Shown here one piece after another: positions 15,440 to 20,756 of a stretch of DNA of 20,756 bases. The stretch lies in NCBI GenBank assembly GCA_919901335.1, contig CAKKOZ010000030.1, positions 1-20,756 on the forward strand, given 5' to 3'. The notes under the pieces are model-generated. The model made no database searches and was not told the origin of the DNA. It saw nothing but the letters and a program-made list of their open reading frames with translations. The stretch's first letter is position 1, and the number at the start of each line of letters is the position of its first letter. The position numbers and the translations under genes are program-made. This DNA is from Nitrospiria bacterium (GTDB taxonomy: Bacteria > Nitrospirota > Nitrospiria > JACQBZ01).

Positions 15440-16687
15440 CTACCGGTTCATGGATTCGAGAAACTCTTTATTTGTTTTCGTATTCTTGATCTTATCGATC
15501 AGGAATTCCATGCTCTCCATCGTCGAGAGGGGGCTTAAAACCTTCCGCAATATCCACATTTTGTTCAGGTCTTCCTTGTCCACGAGCAGTTCCTCCTTGC
15601 GCGTGCCGGACTGGCTGATATCAATCGAGGGGAAGACGCGCTTGTCGGCCAACTTCCGGTCCAGATGAACTTCCATATTGCCCGTTCCCTTGAATTCCTC
15701 AAAGATGACGTCGTCCATCCGGCTGCCGGTGTCCACCAGGGCCGTCGCCATGATCGTCAGGCTGCCGCCGTGTTCGATGTTCCGCGCCGATCCGAAGAAG
15801 CGCTTGGGGCGCTGGAGGGCGTTGGCGTCCAGTCCGCCCGACAGAACCTTCCCGCTGGGCGGGATGATGGAGTTGTAGGCCCGGGCCAGACGGGTGACGC
15901 TGTCCAGCAGGATCACCACGTCGCGTTTATGTTCCACCAGCCGTTTCGCCTTCTCAAGAACCATCTCGGCGACCTGCGCGTGACGCGGCGCCGGTTCGTC
16001 GAAGGTGGAGCTGACCACTTCGGCCTTTACCTGGCGCTGCCAGTCCGTGACCTCTTCAGGCCGCTCATCAATCAACAGAACGATCAAGGTGATTTCAGGG
16101 TGGTTGGCCAGAATGGCCTTCGCGATGTTCTGAAGCAGGACCGTCTTTCCGGTGCGGGGGGAGGCGACGATCAAGCCGCGCTGCCCTTTTCCGATCGGCG
16201 TGATCAGTTCCATGACCCGCGTGCAGAGTTCCTGCGGATCGTGCTCCAGTCGGATCTTCTCTTCCGGGTAGAGGGGGGTGAGGTTGTCGAACAGGATTTT
16301 ATCCCGCGCCGCCTCCGGGTCCTCAAAATTGACCTTCTCGACCTTCAACAGGGCAAAGTACCGCTCGCCCTCTTTCGGCGGTCGGATCTGGCCGGAGACG
16401 ATATCGCCGGTGCGGAGATTGAAGCGGCGGATCTGGGAGGGGGAAATATAAATATCGTCGGGGCCGGGCAGATAGTTGTAATCCGGCGCGCGGAGAAAAC
16501 CAAAGCCGTCCGGAAGGGTTTCCAGAACCCCTTCGCCGTAGATGACGCCGTTCTTTTCGGCCTGGGCCTGGAGGATCGCGAAGATCAGCTCCTGCTTTCT
16601 CAGGTTGCTGGCTCCGTCGATCTTCAGATCCTTCGCCACATCGTTCAATTCAGCGATATCCTTTCCCTTTAATTCTTGAAGATTCAT
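15440..16687 (-). CDS. rho: Transcription termination factor Rho
   Basis: This 415-residue hexameric RNA helicase ends transcription. The N-terminal helical domain MNLQELKGKDIAELN is followed by the RNA-binding cold-shock-like domain with DGFGFLRAPDYNYLPGPDDI (60-79) and SPSQIRRFNLRTGD (82-95). The ATPase domain has Walker A SPRTGKT (176-182), LLIDERPEEVTDW (204-216), Walker B VVILLDSVTRLARAYN (257-272) and the secondary RNA site SGGLDANALQ (283-292). I chose ATG 16687 because MNLQELK aligns with the E. coli start MNLTELK and GAGGAG precedes it. An in-frame ATG at 16720 with GGGGAGG upstream would add 11 residues. No N-terminal insertion of the kind seen in some phyla is present. It has its own promoter and a long leader. 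Confidence 0.96.
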   Translation of the reverse strand: MNLQELKGKDIAELNDVAKDLKIDGASNLRKQELIFAILQAQAEKNGVIYGEGVLETLPDGFGFLRAPDYNYLPGPDDIYISPSQIRRFNLRTGDIVSGQIRPPKEGERYFALLKVEKVNFEDPEAARDKILFDNLTPLYPEEKIRLEHDPQELCTRVMELITPIGKGQRGLIVASPRTGKTVLLQNIAKAILANHPEITLIVLLIDERPEEVTDWQRQVKAEVVSSTFDEPAPRHAQVAEMVLEKAKRLVEHKRDVVILLDSVTRLARAYNSIIPPSGKVLSGGLDANALQRPKRFFGSARNIEHGGSLTIMATALVDTGSRMDDVIFEEFKGTGNMEVHLDRKLADKRVFPSIDISQSGTRKEELLVDKEDLNKMWILRKVLSPLSTMESMEFLIDKIKNTKTNKEFLESMNR

Positions 16688-16995
16688 TCGGTTCTCCTCG
16701 ACGTTATCAATCCTATCCATTCTCGTGCCTCCCCGGATTTTCGGGTTGTTGAGGTTATTGACAAGCGGGGTCGTGCGGTTTTGTTAGTTTAATGTCTGGG
16801 TACCAACAGTCTCTTCATCCAATGGGCGGACAGAGAAGCAGTCTTTTAAGCTGGGTGAGAGTGACGTTATGGTGGATAGTTCACTCGGATCGATTCAGGG
16901 CCGCCGCAATTTATGCTGTATGTCTAAGTCAGTAGGATGAGATGCTGGATTTAGTTTCCCTATTGAAGAATCGGTTTCTTGCGGTGTGCACGACT
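16688..16995 (-). promoter_or_regulatory. Long C-rich, G-poor rho leader (candidate rut region)
   Basis: From the predicted transcription start (about 16995) to the rho ATG there are about 300 nt without a convincing gene. Read on the minus strand, 16819-16882 has by my count 23 C and 9 G in 64 nt, and 16735-16802 has about 25 C and 6 G in 68 nt. Such C-over-G stretches with little structure are what Rho loads on (rut sites). In E. coli and other bacteria rho is autoregulated by Rho-dependent termination in its leader, so the same is inferred here. A CCCG/CGGG mini-stem lies next to the first Shine-Dalgarno. No intrinsic terminator is seen. Confidence 0.6.
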
Positions 16996-17001
16996 GACCG
17001 C

Positions 17002-17031
17002 ACTATAACGGATCTTGATGAATCTTGTCAA
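17002..17031 (-). promoter_or_regulatory. Strong sigma-70-type promoter for rho
   Basis: On the minus strand TTGACA (17026-17031), an 18-base spacer and TATAGT (17002-17007) match six and five of six consensus bases. This is the best complete promoter in the window. It reads toward rho, with a start expected near 16995. Confidence 0.75.
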
Positions 17032-17040
17032 TATCTATTT

Positions 17041-17172
17041 ATAGGGGCTCACATCGCCGCCATTATCAGTGGGGGCCCGTGCGGGCTTCGCTCCTCCGAT
17101 GCCCCCACACCCCGCGCTCGGACTGGCAGAGCCAGCCCCTCGCTTCCTCTCGCTCGGTTTGCTCGCTGGGAA
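17041..17172. repeat. GC-rich intergenic block with a perfect 8-base inverted repeat
   Basis: Between the downstream SUMF1-like gene and the rho promoter lies a GC-rich block unlike the AT-richer promoter next to it. GTGGGGGC (17069-17076) pairs perfectly with GCCCCCAC (17101-17108) across 24 bases. CTGGC-tct-GCCAG follows, and GCTCG/CTCGC units recur at 17115-17170. There is no U-run on either strand, so a classical terminator is not supported, though it could end the SUMF1 transcript with Rho's help. It looks like a dispersed intergenic element, but its copy number cannot be seen here. Confidence 0.45.
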
Positions 17173-17979
17173 TTATCTTAGGTCTTTGGCGCAGCGGAAT
17201 CCTGCGTCCGGAAAGGCGCCTTCCGGATTGGCATAGAAGCGGTACGAGGTCCGGTAGAAATAGGGGATGGAATAGTGGCCGATACCGCCCCAGCTGCTCC
17301 CTCGGAGGATCTTGAATTTTTCTCCGAAGGTTTCGCTGACGTAATCGGAGTTGGGGTAGGGCTTATACCAGTCGGAGGTCCATTCCCAGGCATTGCCCGC
17401 CATGTCATATACGCCGTAAGGGCTTTTGCCGGCCTCAAACTTTCCAACGGGAGAGAGGTCACCGATCCCGGTGTCGCCCGTATTGGCCTTGGTGCTGTCG
17501 AACTCATTGCCCCAGGGATAGTCCCGACCGTCCGTGCCCCGGGCGGCCTTTTCCCATTCGGCTTCCGTGGACAGGCGTTTTCCGGCCCATTGGCAGAACC
17601 GTTCCGCGTCATACCAATTGACCAATGTGACGGGGTAATTTTCTCGCCCGGCCGGAATCGCGCCGTCCGGCCAGTTTTCCGGCGGCCGTGAACCCTTGGC
17701 GTCCACGAACTGCCTGTAGGCGGCTTGGGTGACTTCAACTTTGTCGATGAAGTAGTTCGGTAGAAGAACCTTGTGTTGGGGATGCTCATCCAGATACCAG
17801 GGCTTGACGGTGCCGAACTCGGTGCCTTTCCCTTCCGTATCCACCTTGTCGCTCCCCCTAAGGAATTCGCCGGCTGGAATCAGGACCATGCCCTCAGGCG
17901 GGGTCTGGTTTTTAAGGCATCCTGAAAAAACCGCCAGGCAAAGAAACAGCCCGATGGATCGTTTGAGAGAATGCAACAT
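17173..17979 (-). CDS. SUMF1/FGE-sulfatase-domain lipoprotein, catalytic cysteines absent
   Basis: This encodes 268 residues from ATG 17979. The N-terminus MLHSLKRSIGLFLCLAVFSGC looks like a lipoprotein signal with Cys21, although Phe at -3 is unusual. The rest is one SUMF1 domain: GMVLIPAGEFLRGSD (30-44), DKVEVTQAAYRQFV (79-92), LVNWYDAERFCQWAGKRLSTEAEWEKAARG (119-148), YPWGNEFD, DMAGNAWEWTSDWY and GFRCAKD near the end. Where true formylglycine-generating enzymes have two copper-binding cysteines after the 'GGS' motif, this protein reads GSSWGGIGHYSIPYFY with no cysteine, so FGE activity is not expected. It probably binds a ligand or partner at the envelope. It follows its paralogue after 20 bases. 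An earlier in-frame ATG at 18030 overlaps that paralogue and has no better support. Confidence 0.88.
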   Translation of the reverse strand: MLHSLKRSIGLFLCLAVFSGCLKNQTPPEGMVLIPAGEFLRGSDKVDTEGKGTEFGTVKPWYLDEHPQHKVLLPNYFIDKVEVTQAAYRQFVDAKGSRPPENWPDGAIPAGRENYPVTLVNWYDAERFCQWAGKRLSTEAEWEKAARGTDGRDYPWGNEFDSTKANTGDTGIGDLSPVGKFEAGKSPYGVYDMAGNAWEWTSDWYKPYPNSDYVSETFGEKFKILRGSSWGGIGHYSIPYFYRTSYRFYANPEGAFPDAGFRCAKDLR

Positions 17980-17999
17980 GGGTATATTATATCCTTCCT

Positions 18000-18818
18000 T
18001 CAAGGGGAGGTTGACAAGGACTTGGCGCATCGGAAACCGAAGCCGCTGTTCTTCGTCCCGGGATTAAAAAAACTGCGGTTGAAATTCGGCGCGCTGATGC
18101 CACAGTGATAGCCGGAACAGTTAATCCAGGAACCGCCCTTCAGCACGCGGTATTTCTCCCCGTAGTTTTCGGTCGGACGCCTGTTTCCCGGATAGGCTTT
18201 GTACCAGCTTGACGTCCATTCCCAGACATTGCCGGACATATCCGCGACCCCGTAAGGGCTGTTGCCCTGCGGAAATTTTCCGACCGGGGTCGTTCCGCCC
18301 AGTTTCAACTGAGGGACGTTGGCTTTTTTTGCGTCAAAGTCGTTTCCCCATGGAAACCATCGCCCGTTCGTGCCTCGAGCCGCCTTTTCCCATTCCATAT
18401 CGGCGGCAAGACGCTTGTCCGCCCAGTGACAGAAGTCGTTGGCGTCGTACCAGGTGACAAAGACGACCGGGTGGTCGGCGATGTCGGGAGGAAAGGCATC
18501 GTCCGTCCAGTCCATGGGAGCCGGGCGGCCGGTGGCCTCGATAAATTTTTTGTATTGGGTATTCGTGGCCTCAAATTTGTCAATATAAAAACCGTCCAGG
18601 TAAACGGTATGCGTCGGACCCTCGTCCGGCCATCGGGCATCCGATCCCATGATGAAAGGCCCCGCCGGGATGAGTGCCATACCCTTCGGCGTTGCGGGAG
18701 GCGTCCTGGATTCGGAAACGCGATCCATTCTGTCGCCCCAGATCCACAAGAATACGAAGGTCGCGGCCGAGAGCCGCAGGAGACGCAGCAATGGGCTGCG
18801 CCTTGTCAGGGAGAGCAT
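18000..18818 (-). CDS. SUMF1/FGE-sulfatase-domain exported protein with a Cys-x4-Cys pair
   Basis: This encodes 272 residues. A basic and hydrophobic N-terminus (about 6-27, RRSPLLRLL then AATFVFLWIW) suggests a signal peptide or membrane anchor without a lipobox. The SUMF1 domain includes GMALIPAGPFIMGSD (46-60), DKFEATNTQYKKF (80-92), FVTWYDANDFCHWADKRLAADMEWEKAARG (120-149), FPWGNDFD, DMSGNVWEWTSSWY and GFGFRCAKS. After GGSW it reads INCSGYHC, giving Cys234 and Cys239 with the same four-residue spacing as the catalytic pair of FGE, but shifted by one residue from 'GGS'. Activity is uncertain; no sulfatase is encoded nearby. It is first in a two-gene operon with its paralogue and has its own promoter. 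No clear Shine-Dalgarno precedes ATG 18818. Confidence 0.88.
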   Translation of the reverse strand: MLSLTRRSPLLRLLRLSAATFVFLWIWGDRMDRVSESRTPPATPKGMALIPAGPFIMGSDARWPDEGPTHTVYLDGFYIDKFEATNTQYKKFIEATGRPAPMDWTDDAFPPDIADHPVVFVTWYDANDFCHWADKRLAADMEWEKAARGTNGRWFPWGNDFDAKKANVPQLKLGGTTPVGKFPQGNSPYGVADMSGNVWEWTSSWYKAYPGNRRPTENYGEKYRVLKGGSWINCSGYHCGISAPNFNRSFFNPGTKNSGFGFRCAKSLSTSP

Positions 18819-18852
18819 GGGTGGTCATGGTCGTGTTGATGATCGCGATGAA

Positions 18853-18878
18853 GAACGCCGGGATTCATTTCGGCGTTC
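18853..18878. repeat. Inverted repeat overlapping the SUMF1 operon transcription start
   Basis: GAACGCCG (18853-18860) pairs perfectly with CGGCGTTC (18871-18878) across ten bases. It starts at the base just after the -10 hexamer, so the predicted transcription start falls inside one arm. The RNA would then lack most of the first arm, which favours a DNA operator over an RNA hairpin. Confidence 0.5.
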
Positions 18879-18907
18879 ATGATAGCAGGGAACAAGCGTG
18901 GCGTCAA
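18879..18907 (-). promoter_or_regulatory. Sigma-70-type promoter for the two SUMF1-domain genes
   Basis: On the minus strand TTGACG (18902-18907), a 17-base spacer and TATCAT (18879-18884) each match five of six consensus bases. It lies about 60 bases upstream of ATG 18818 and is divergent from the serS promoter. Confidence 0.7.
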
Positions 18908-18965
18908 GAAGCGGAAAGGCTTCGGGCGTCTTCGCCAGCAGGGCGCGGGTAAGGGCGGGGTTGCA

Positions 18966-18994
18966 TTGACTATTTTATGAGGCCATGTTAGATT
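18966..18994 (+). promoter_or_regulatory. Sigma-70-type promoter for serS
   Basis: TTGACT (18966-18971), a 17-base spacer and TAGATT (18989-18994) match five and four of six consensus bases. The expected transcription start near 19001 excludes the in-frame TTG at 18995 as a start codon and supports ATG 19028. I see no T-box leader, and only about 27 nt are available. Confidence 0.6.
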
Positions 18995-19027
18995 TTGAGT
19001 TCTTTAGCAGGTTATCGAGCGGGTGAG

Positions 19028-20308
19028 ATGCTGGATCTTAAATATATCCGGGAGCACACAGAGCGGGTTCGGAAAAAGATCGGGGACCGCGGGCAGACGG
19101 CTGACCTCGATGGACTGCTGCGGCTGGATCAGGGGCGGCGGCAGTTGACTATCGAGGTGGAGGATCTCAAGCGCCGACGGAATACCGCTTCTGAAGAGAT
19201 CGCCCACTTGAAGACGCAGCAGAAACCGGCCGAGGCATTGCTGGCCGAAATGAAACAGGTTTCGGATCGGATCAAGCAACTGGGTGAACAGATGCGCCTG
19301 CTGGATGAACAATTGCAGGATCGGCTGCTCTATCTTCCGAACCTTCTTCATGACTCCGTACCGGTCGGCAAGGATGAAAAAGAGAACCAAGAGATCAAGC
19401 AGTGGGGGAAGCGGCCCTCCTTTGATTTCCCATCCCGGTCCCACTGGGAGATCGGGGAGACGCTCGGCATCCTGGATTTTGAACGGGCCGCGCGGGTCAC
19501 GGGGGCGCGGTTCGTGTTCCATAGAGGATTGGGCGCGCGGCTGGAGCGTGCGCTTGCGAATTTCATGCTGGACCTCCATGTCGGAGAACACGGCTATGAG
19601 GAGATGCTGCCGCCGTTCATCGTGAATCGGGCCAGCATGACCGGGACGGGCCAGTTGCCGAAATTCGAGGAGGATCTGTTCCGGCTGCGGGACGAAGATT
19701 ACTTTCTCATCCCGACGGCCGAGGTGCCGCTTACCAACTTTCACCGCGATGAGATTTTAGACGAAGATCGGCTGCCGTTGTCTTACACGGCCCACACTCC
19801 TTGTTTCCGGCGGGAGGCCGGCTCCTACGGCAAGGACACCCGAGGGCTGATCCGTCAGCATCAGTTCAACAAGGTCGAGCTGGTCAAGTTTACGACGCCG
19901 GAACGCTCGTATGACGATCTGGAGCGGCTGCTTGCCGATGTCGAAACGGTGCTGCAGCGGCTCGGACTTCATTATCGGGTCGTCCTGCTCTGCACGGGAG
20001 ACACCGGATTCGCATCGGCCAAGACCTATGATATCGAGGTCTGGCTTCCCGGTCAGAACCTGTTTCGAGAGATATCGTCCTGCAGCAATTACGAGTCGTT
20101 CCAGGCGCGGCGGGCCGGGATCCGGTATCGGGCGAAGGGCGGCAAAAAAACAGAGTATGTTCACACGATCAACGGCTCCGCTCTTGCGATCGGGCGCACG
20201 CTCGTGGCGATTCTGGAAAATTATCAGCAAAAGGACGGCAGCGTCGTGATTCCGGAGGTATTAAGGCCGTATATGGGCGGCGTGAGCAAGATTTGTAAAA
20301 AGGAATAA
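19028..20308 (+). CDS. serS: Seryl-tRNA synthetase
   Basis: This 426-residue class II synthetase charges tRNA-Ser (and tRNA-Sec where present). The N-terminal tRNA-binding coiled coil spans about residues 28-100, rich in Gln, Lys and Glu. Serine recognition includes TAEVPLTN (230-237). Motif 2 is FRREAGSYGKDTRGLIRQHQF (260-280, the class II arginine region) and motif 3 GSALAIGRTLVAILENYQ (383-400). EISSCSNYESFQARR (348-362) is typical of bacterial SerRS. ATG 19028 gives the family start MLDLKYIRE; a weak GGGTGAG is adjacent. The length is normal. A tRNA-Ser gene lies 237 bases downstream on the same strand. Confidence 0.97.
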   Translation: MLDLKYIREHTERVRKKIGDRGQTADLDGLLRLDQGRRQLTIEVEDLKRRRNTASEEIAHLKTQQKPAEALLAEMKQVSDRIKQLGEQMRLLDEQLQDRLLYLPNLLHDSVPVGKDEKENQEIKQWGKRPSFDFPSRSHWEIGETLGILDFERAARVTGARFVFHRGLGARLERALANFMLDLHVGEHGYEEMLPPFIVNRASMTGTGQLPKFEEDLFRLRDEDYFLIPTAEVPLTNFHRDEILDEDRLPLSYTAHTPCFRREAGSYGKDTRGLIRQHQFNKVELVKFTTPERSYDDLERLLADVETVLQRLGLHYRVVLLCTGDTGFASAKTYDIEVWLPGQNLFREISSCSNYESFQARRAGIRYRAKGGKKTEYVHTINGSALAIGRTLVAILENYQQKDGSVVIPEVLRPYMGGVSKICKKE

Positions 20309-20328
20309 GACATTAAAGAAATCCAATT

Positions 20329-20473
20329 TCGCGGCTATGCTGCTGAAGGCTGTTCAAAAAGCTCCAGATGTCCCCTCAAGGGACTTCCGGCATTATTATT
20401 AGTGCAGGTAAGTCGCAGGCCGCAGGGATGGTAATATGGAAGACAAGAAAGCCGGTTCGCGGCATAGCCGCGA
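20329..20473. repeat. Pair of 12-base inverted repeats bounding a 145-base segment
   Basis: TCGCGGCTATGC (20329-20340) is the exact reverse complement of GCATAGCCGCGA (20462-20473). The right copy is itself part of a perfect palindrome, TCGCGGC-ATA-GCCGCGA (20457-20473). The segment between holds no gene; it includes GCTGTTCAAAAAGCTCCAGA near 20350, which resembles dispersed intergenic repeats I recall from Nitrospirota and deltaproteobacteria. A small non-autonomous element or its remnant is possible; no target duplication is evident. Confidence 0.4.
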
Positions 20474-20487
20474 GAGGCGCGGGGGAT

Positions 20488-20537
20488 CGGGGGGCATGTG
20501 AGGACATTATTTTTGTCTTTGCCGCAGCGGCCCCCCG
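20488..20537. repeat. Inverted repeat just upstream of tRNA-Ser
   Basis: CGGGGGGC (20488-20495) pairs perfectly with GCCCCCCG (20530-20537) across 34 bases, ending eight bases before the tRNA. The loop contains TATTTTTGTCTTT. It could fold in a serS-tRNA read-through transcript and mark a processing point. Confidence 0.4.
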
Positions 20538-20545
20538 AAATAATA

Positions 20546-20628
20546 GGAGGGGTGGCCGAGTGGTCTAAGGCGGCGGTCTTGAAAACCGTTACCCGAAAGG
20601 GTCGTGGGTTCGAATCCTACCCCCTCCG
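20546..20628 (+). tRNA. tRNA-Ser, anticodon UGA
   Basis: The cloverleaf is complete: acceptor GGAGGGG (20546-20552) with CCCCTCC (20621-20627) and discriminator G20628. The D arm is GCC-GAGTGGTCTAA-GGC. The anticodon arm is GCGGT-CTTGAAA-ACCGT with anticodon TGA, reading serine UCA and probably other UCN codons. The long variable arm has ACCC-GAAA-GGGT, typical of class II tRNA-Ser. The T arm is GTGGG-TTCGAAT-CCTAC. CCA is not encoded. At 83 nt before CCA it is normal for a type II tRNA. Confidence 0.97.
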
Positions 20629-20676
20629 TGCGGCCTTCCCGAATGGAGGCTGGACGGAGGGGATCAGGATGATAGT

Positions 20677-20756
20677 TTATTTCAGGTATTTTAAGAATTC
20701 TGAATCGGGGCTTAAAACCAACGTGGTCTCTTTATCGAGCGCTTTCTTGTAGGCTT
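20677..20756 (-). CDS. hflC: C-terminal end of an HflC-like SPFH/Band 7 protein (partial)
   Basis: A minus-strand frame enters from the right edge and stops at TAA (complement of 20677-20679), giving 25 residues: AYKKALDKETTLVLSPDSEF followed by LKYLK. This closely fits the C-terminus of HflC, where the conserved 'LSPDSEFFKYL' precedes the end. HflC with HflK forms an inner-membrane complex that modulates the FtsH protease. Most of the gene lies outside the window. It converges on the tRNA-Ser gene, 48 bases away. The frame is direct; the family call rests on one short but characteristic motif. Confidence 0.75.
   Translation of the reverse strand, partial: AYKKALDKETTLVLSPDSEFLKYLK

Noticed and set aside
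15665..16672. Open frame of 335 codons on the plus strand opposite rho
   Set aside because: It is antisense to a certain gene, has no recognisable motif, and its existence follows from the GC-rich codon use of rho. Similar long antisense frames opposite znuC (3583-4344), murA (12193-12984) and hisH (8507-9250) were rejected for the same reason.
16789..16818. Nine-codon minus-strand reading frame in the rho leader
   Set aside because: It has an ATG and a stop but no Shine-Dalgarno sequence, and a frame this short is expected by chance in 300 nt. Not enough to call a leader peptide.
16942..17181. Open frame of 79 codons on the plus strand in the rho upstream region
   Set aside because: It crosses the rho promoter and the GC-rich repeat block, has no Shine-Dalgarno site or family features, and its second half is low-complexity Ser/Arg/Pro translation of repeat-like DNA.
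17980..18030. N-terminal extension of the downstream SUMF1 protein from ATG 18030
   Set aside because: It would overlap the upstream gene by 31 bases and bury the lipoprotein signal that begins at Met 17979.
18995..19027. TTG start for serS at 18995
   Set aside because: It abuts the -10 hexamer and would lie upstream of the expected transcription start; MLDLKYIRE at 19028 matches the family start.
20498..20752. Open frame of 84 codons on the plus strand covering tRNA-Ser
   Set aside because: It translates straight through the tRNA gene and runs antisense to the HflC-like C-terminus.
1..20756. CRISPR arrays, phage genes, transposases, riboswitches, toxin-antitoxin pairs
   Set aside because: I looked for regularly spaced repeats, integrase or transposase motifs and known riboswitch-like leaders and saw none. 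The intergenic repeats listed are isolated inverted repeats only.

Overview
The window looks like core chromosome from a diderm, GC-rich bacterium. The order rho-rpmE-prfA-prmC-murA-hisG-hisD-hisB-hisH-(lipoprotein)-hisA-hisF-hisIE on one strand resembles what I remember of Nitrospirota (Nitrospira-like) chromosomes. That placement is an inference from gene order and protein style, not a database result. Lipoproteins, secreted proteins and an HflC-type protein fit a cell with an outer membrane. I see no phage, transposase, CRISPR or toxin-antitoxin genes.

Layout. Positions 1-119 hold the tail of a plus-strand exported protein. Positions 182-613 (minus) encode a small secreted FxLYD-like protein, which shares a divergent promoter region with a UvrD/PcrA-type SF1 helicase (732-2735, plus). 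From 2760 to 16687 every gene lies on the minus strand. In transcription order they are rho, rpmE, prfA, prmC, murA, hisG, hisD, hisB, hisH, an unknown lipoprotein, hisA, hisF, hisIE, a HIT hydrolase and a znuA-znuC-znuB-type zinc ABC importer. Most junctions overlap by 1-10 bases or are separated by only a few. The clear breaks are rho to rpmE (200 bases, with a good extended -10 promoter) and hisB to hisH (131 bases packed with inverted repeats). Upstream of rho is a strong sigma-70-type promoter and a leader of about 300 nt that is C-rich and G-poor, as expected for Rho autoregulation. Two tandem FGE-sulfatase/SUMF1-domain exported proteins (17173-18818, minus) have their own promoter, and serS (19028-20308, plus) is divergent from them. 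A tRNA-Ser(UGA) gene follows serS, and the window ends in the C-terminus of a minus-strand HflC-like gene.

How the genes work together. The his genes supply most histidine-biosynthesis steps: hisG, hisIE, hisA, hisF, hisH, hisB and hisD. hisC, the HisN-type phosphatase and hisZ are not here, although the short HisG should need HisZ. prfA and prmC are a release factor and the methylase of its GGQ glutamine. serS and tRNA-Ser are an enzyme and its substrate. The zinc importer sits directly behind genes for zinc enzymes (HisIE, HisD, a HINT-type HIT protein) and downstream of a zinc-ribbon L31, which suggests a metal-supply link.

Nothing here is clearly an undescribed system. The points most worth a second look are the rho leader, the lipoprotein embedded in the his operon, the paired SUMF1 proteins of which only one keeps an FGE-like cysteine pair, and several intergenic inverted repeats. 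Functions come from motifs read by eye; no searches were run.
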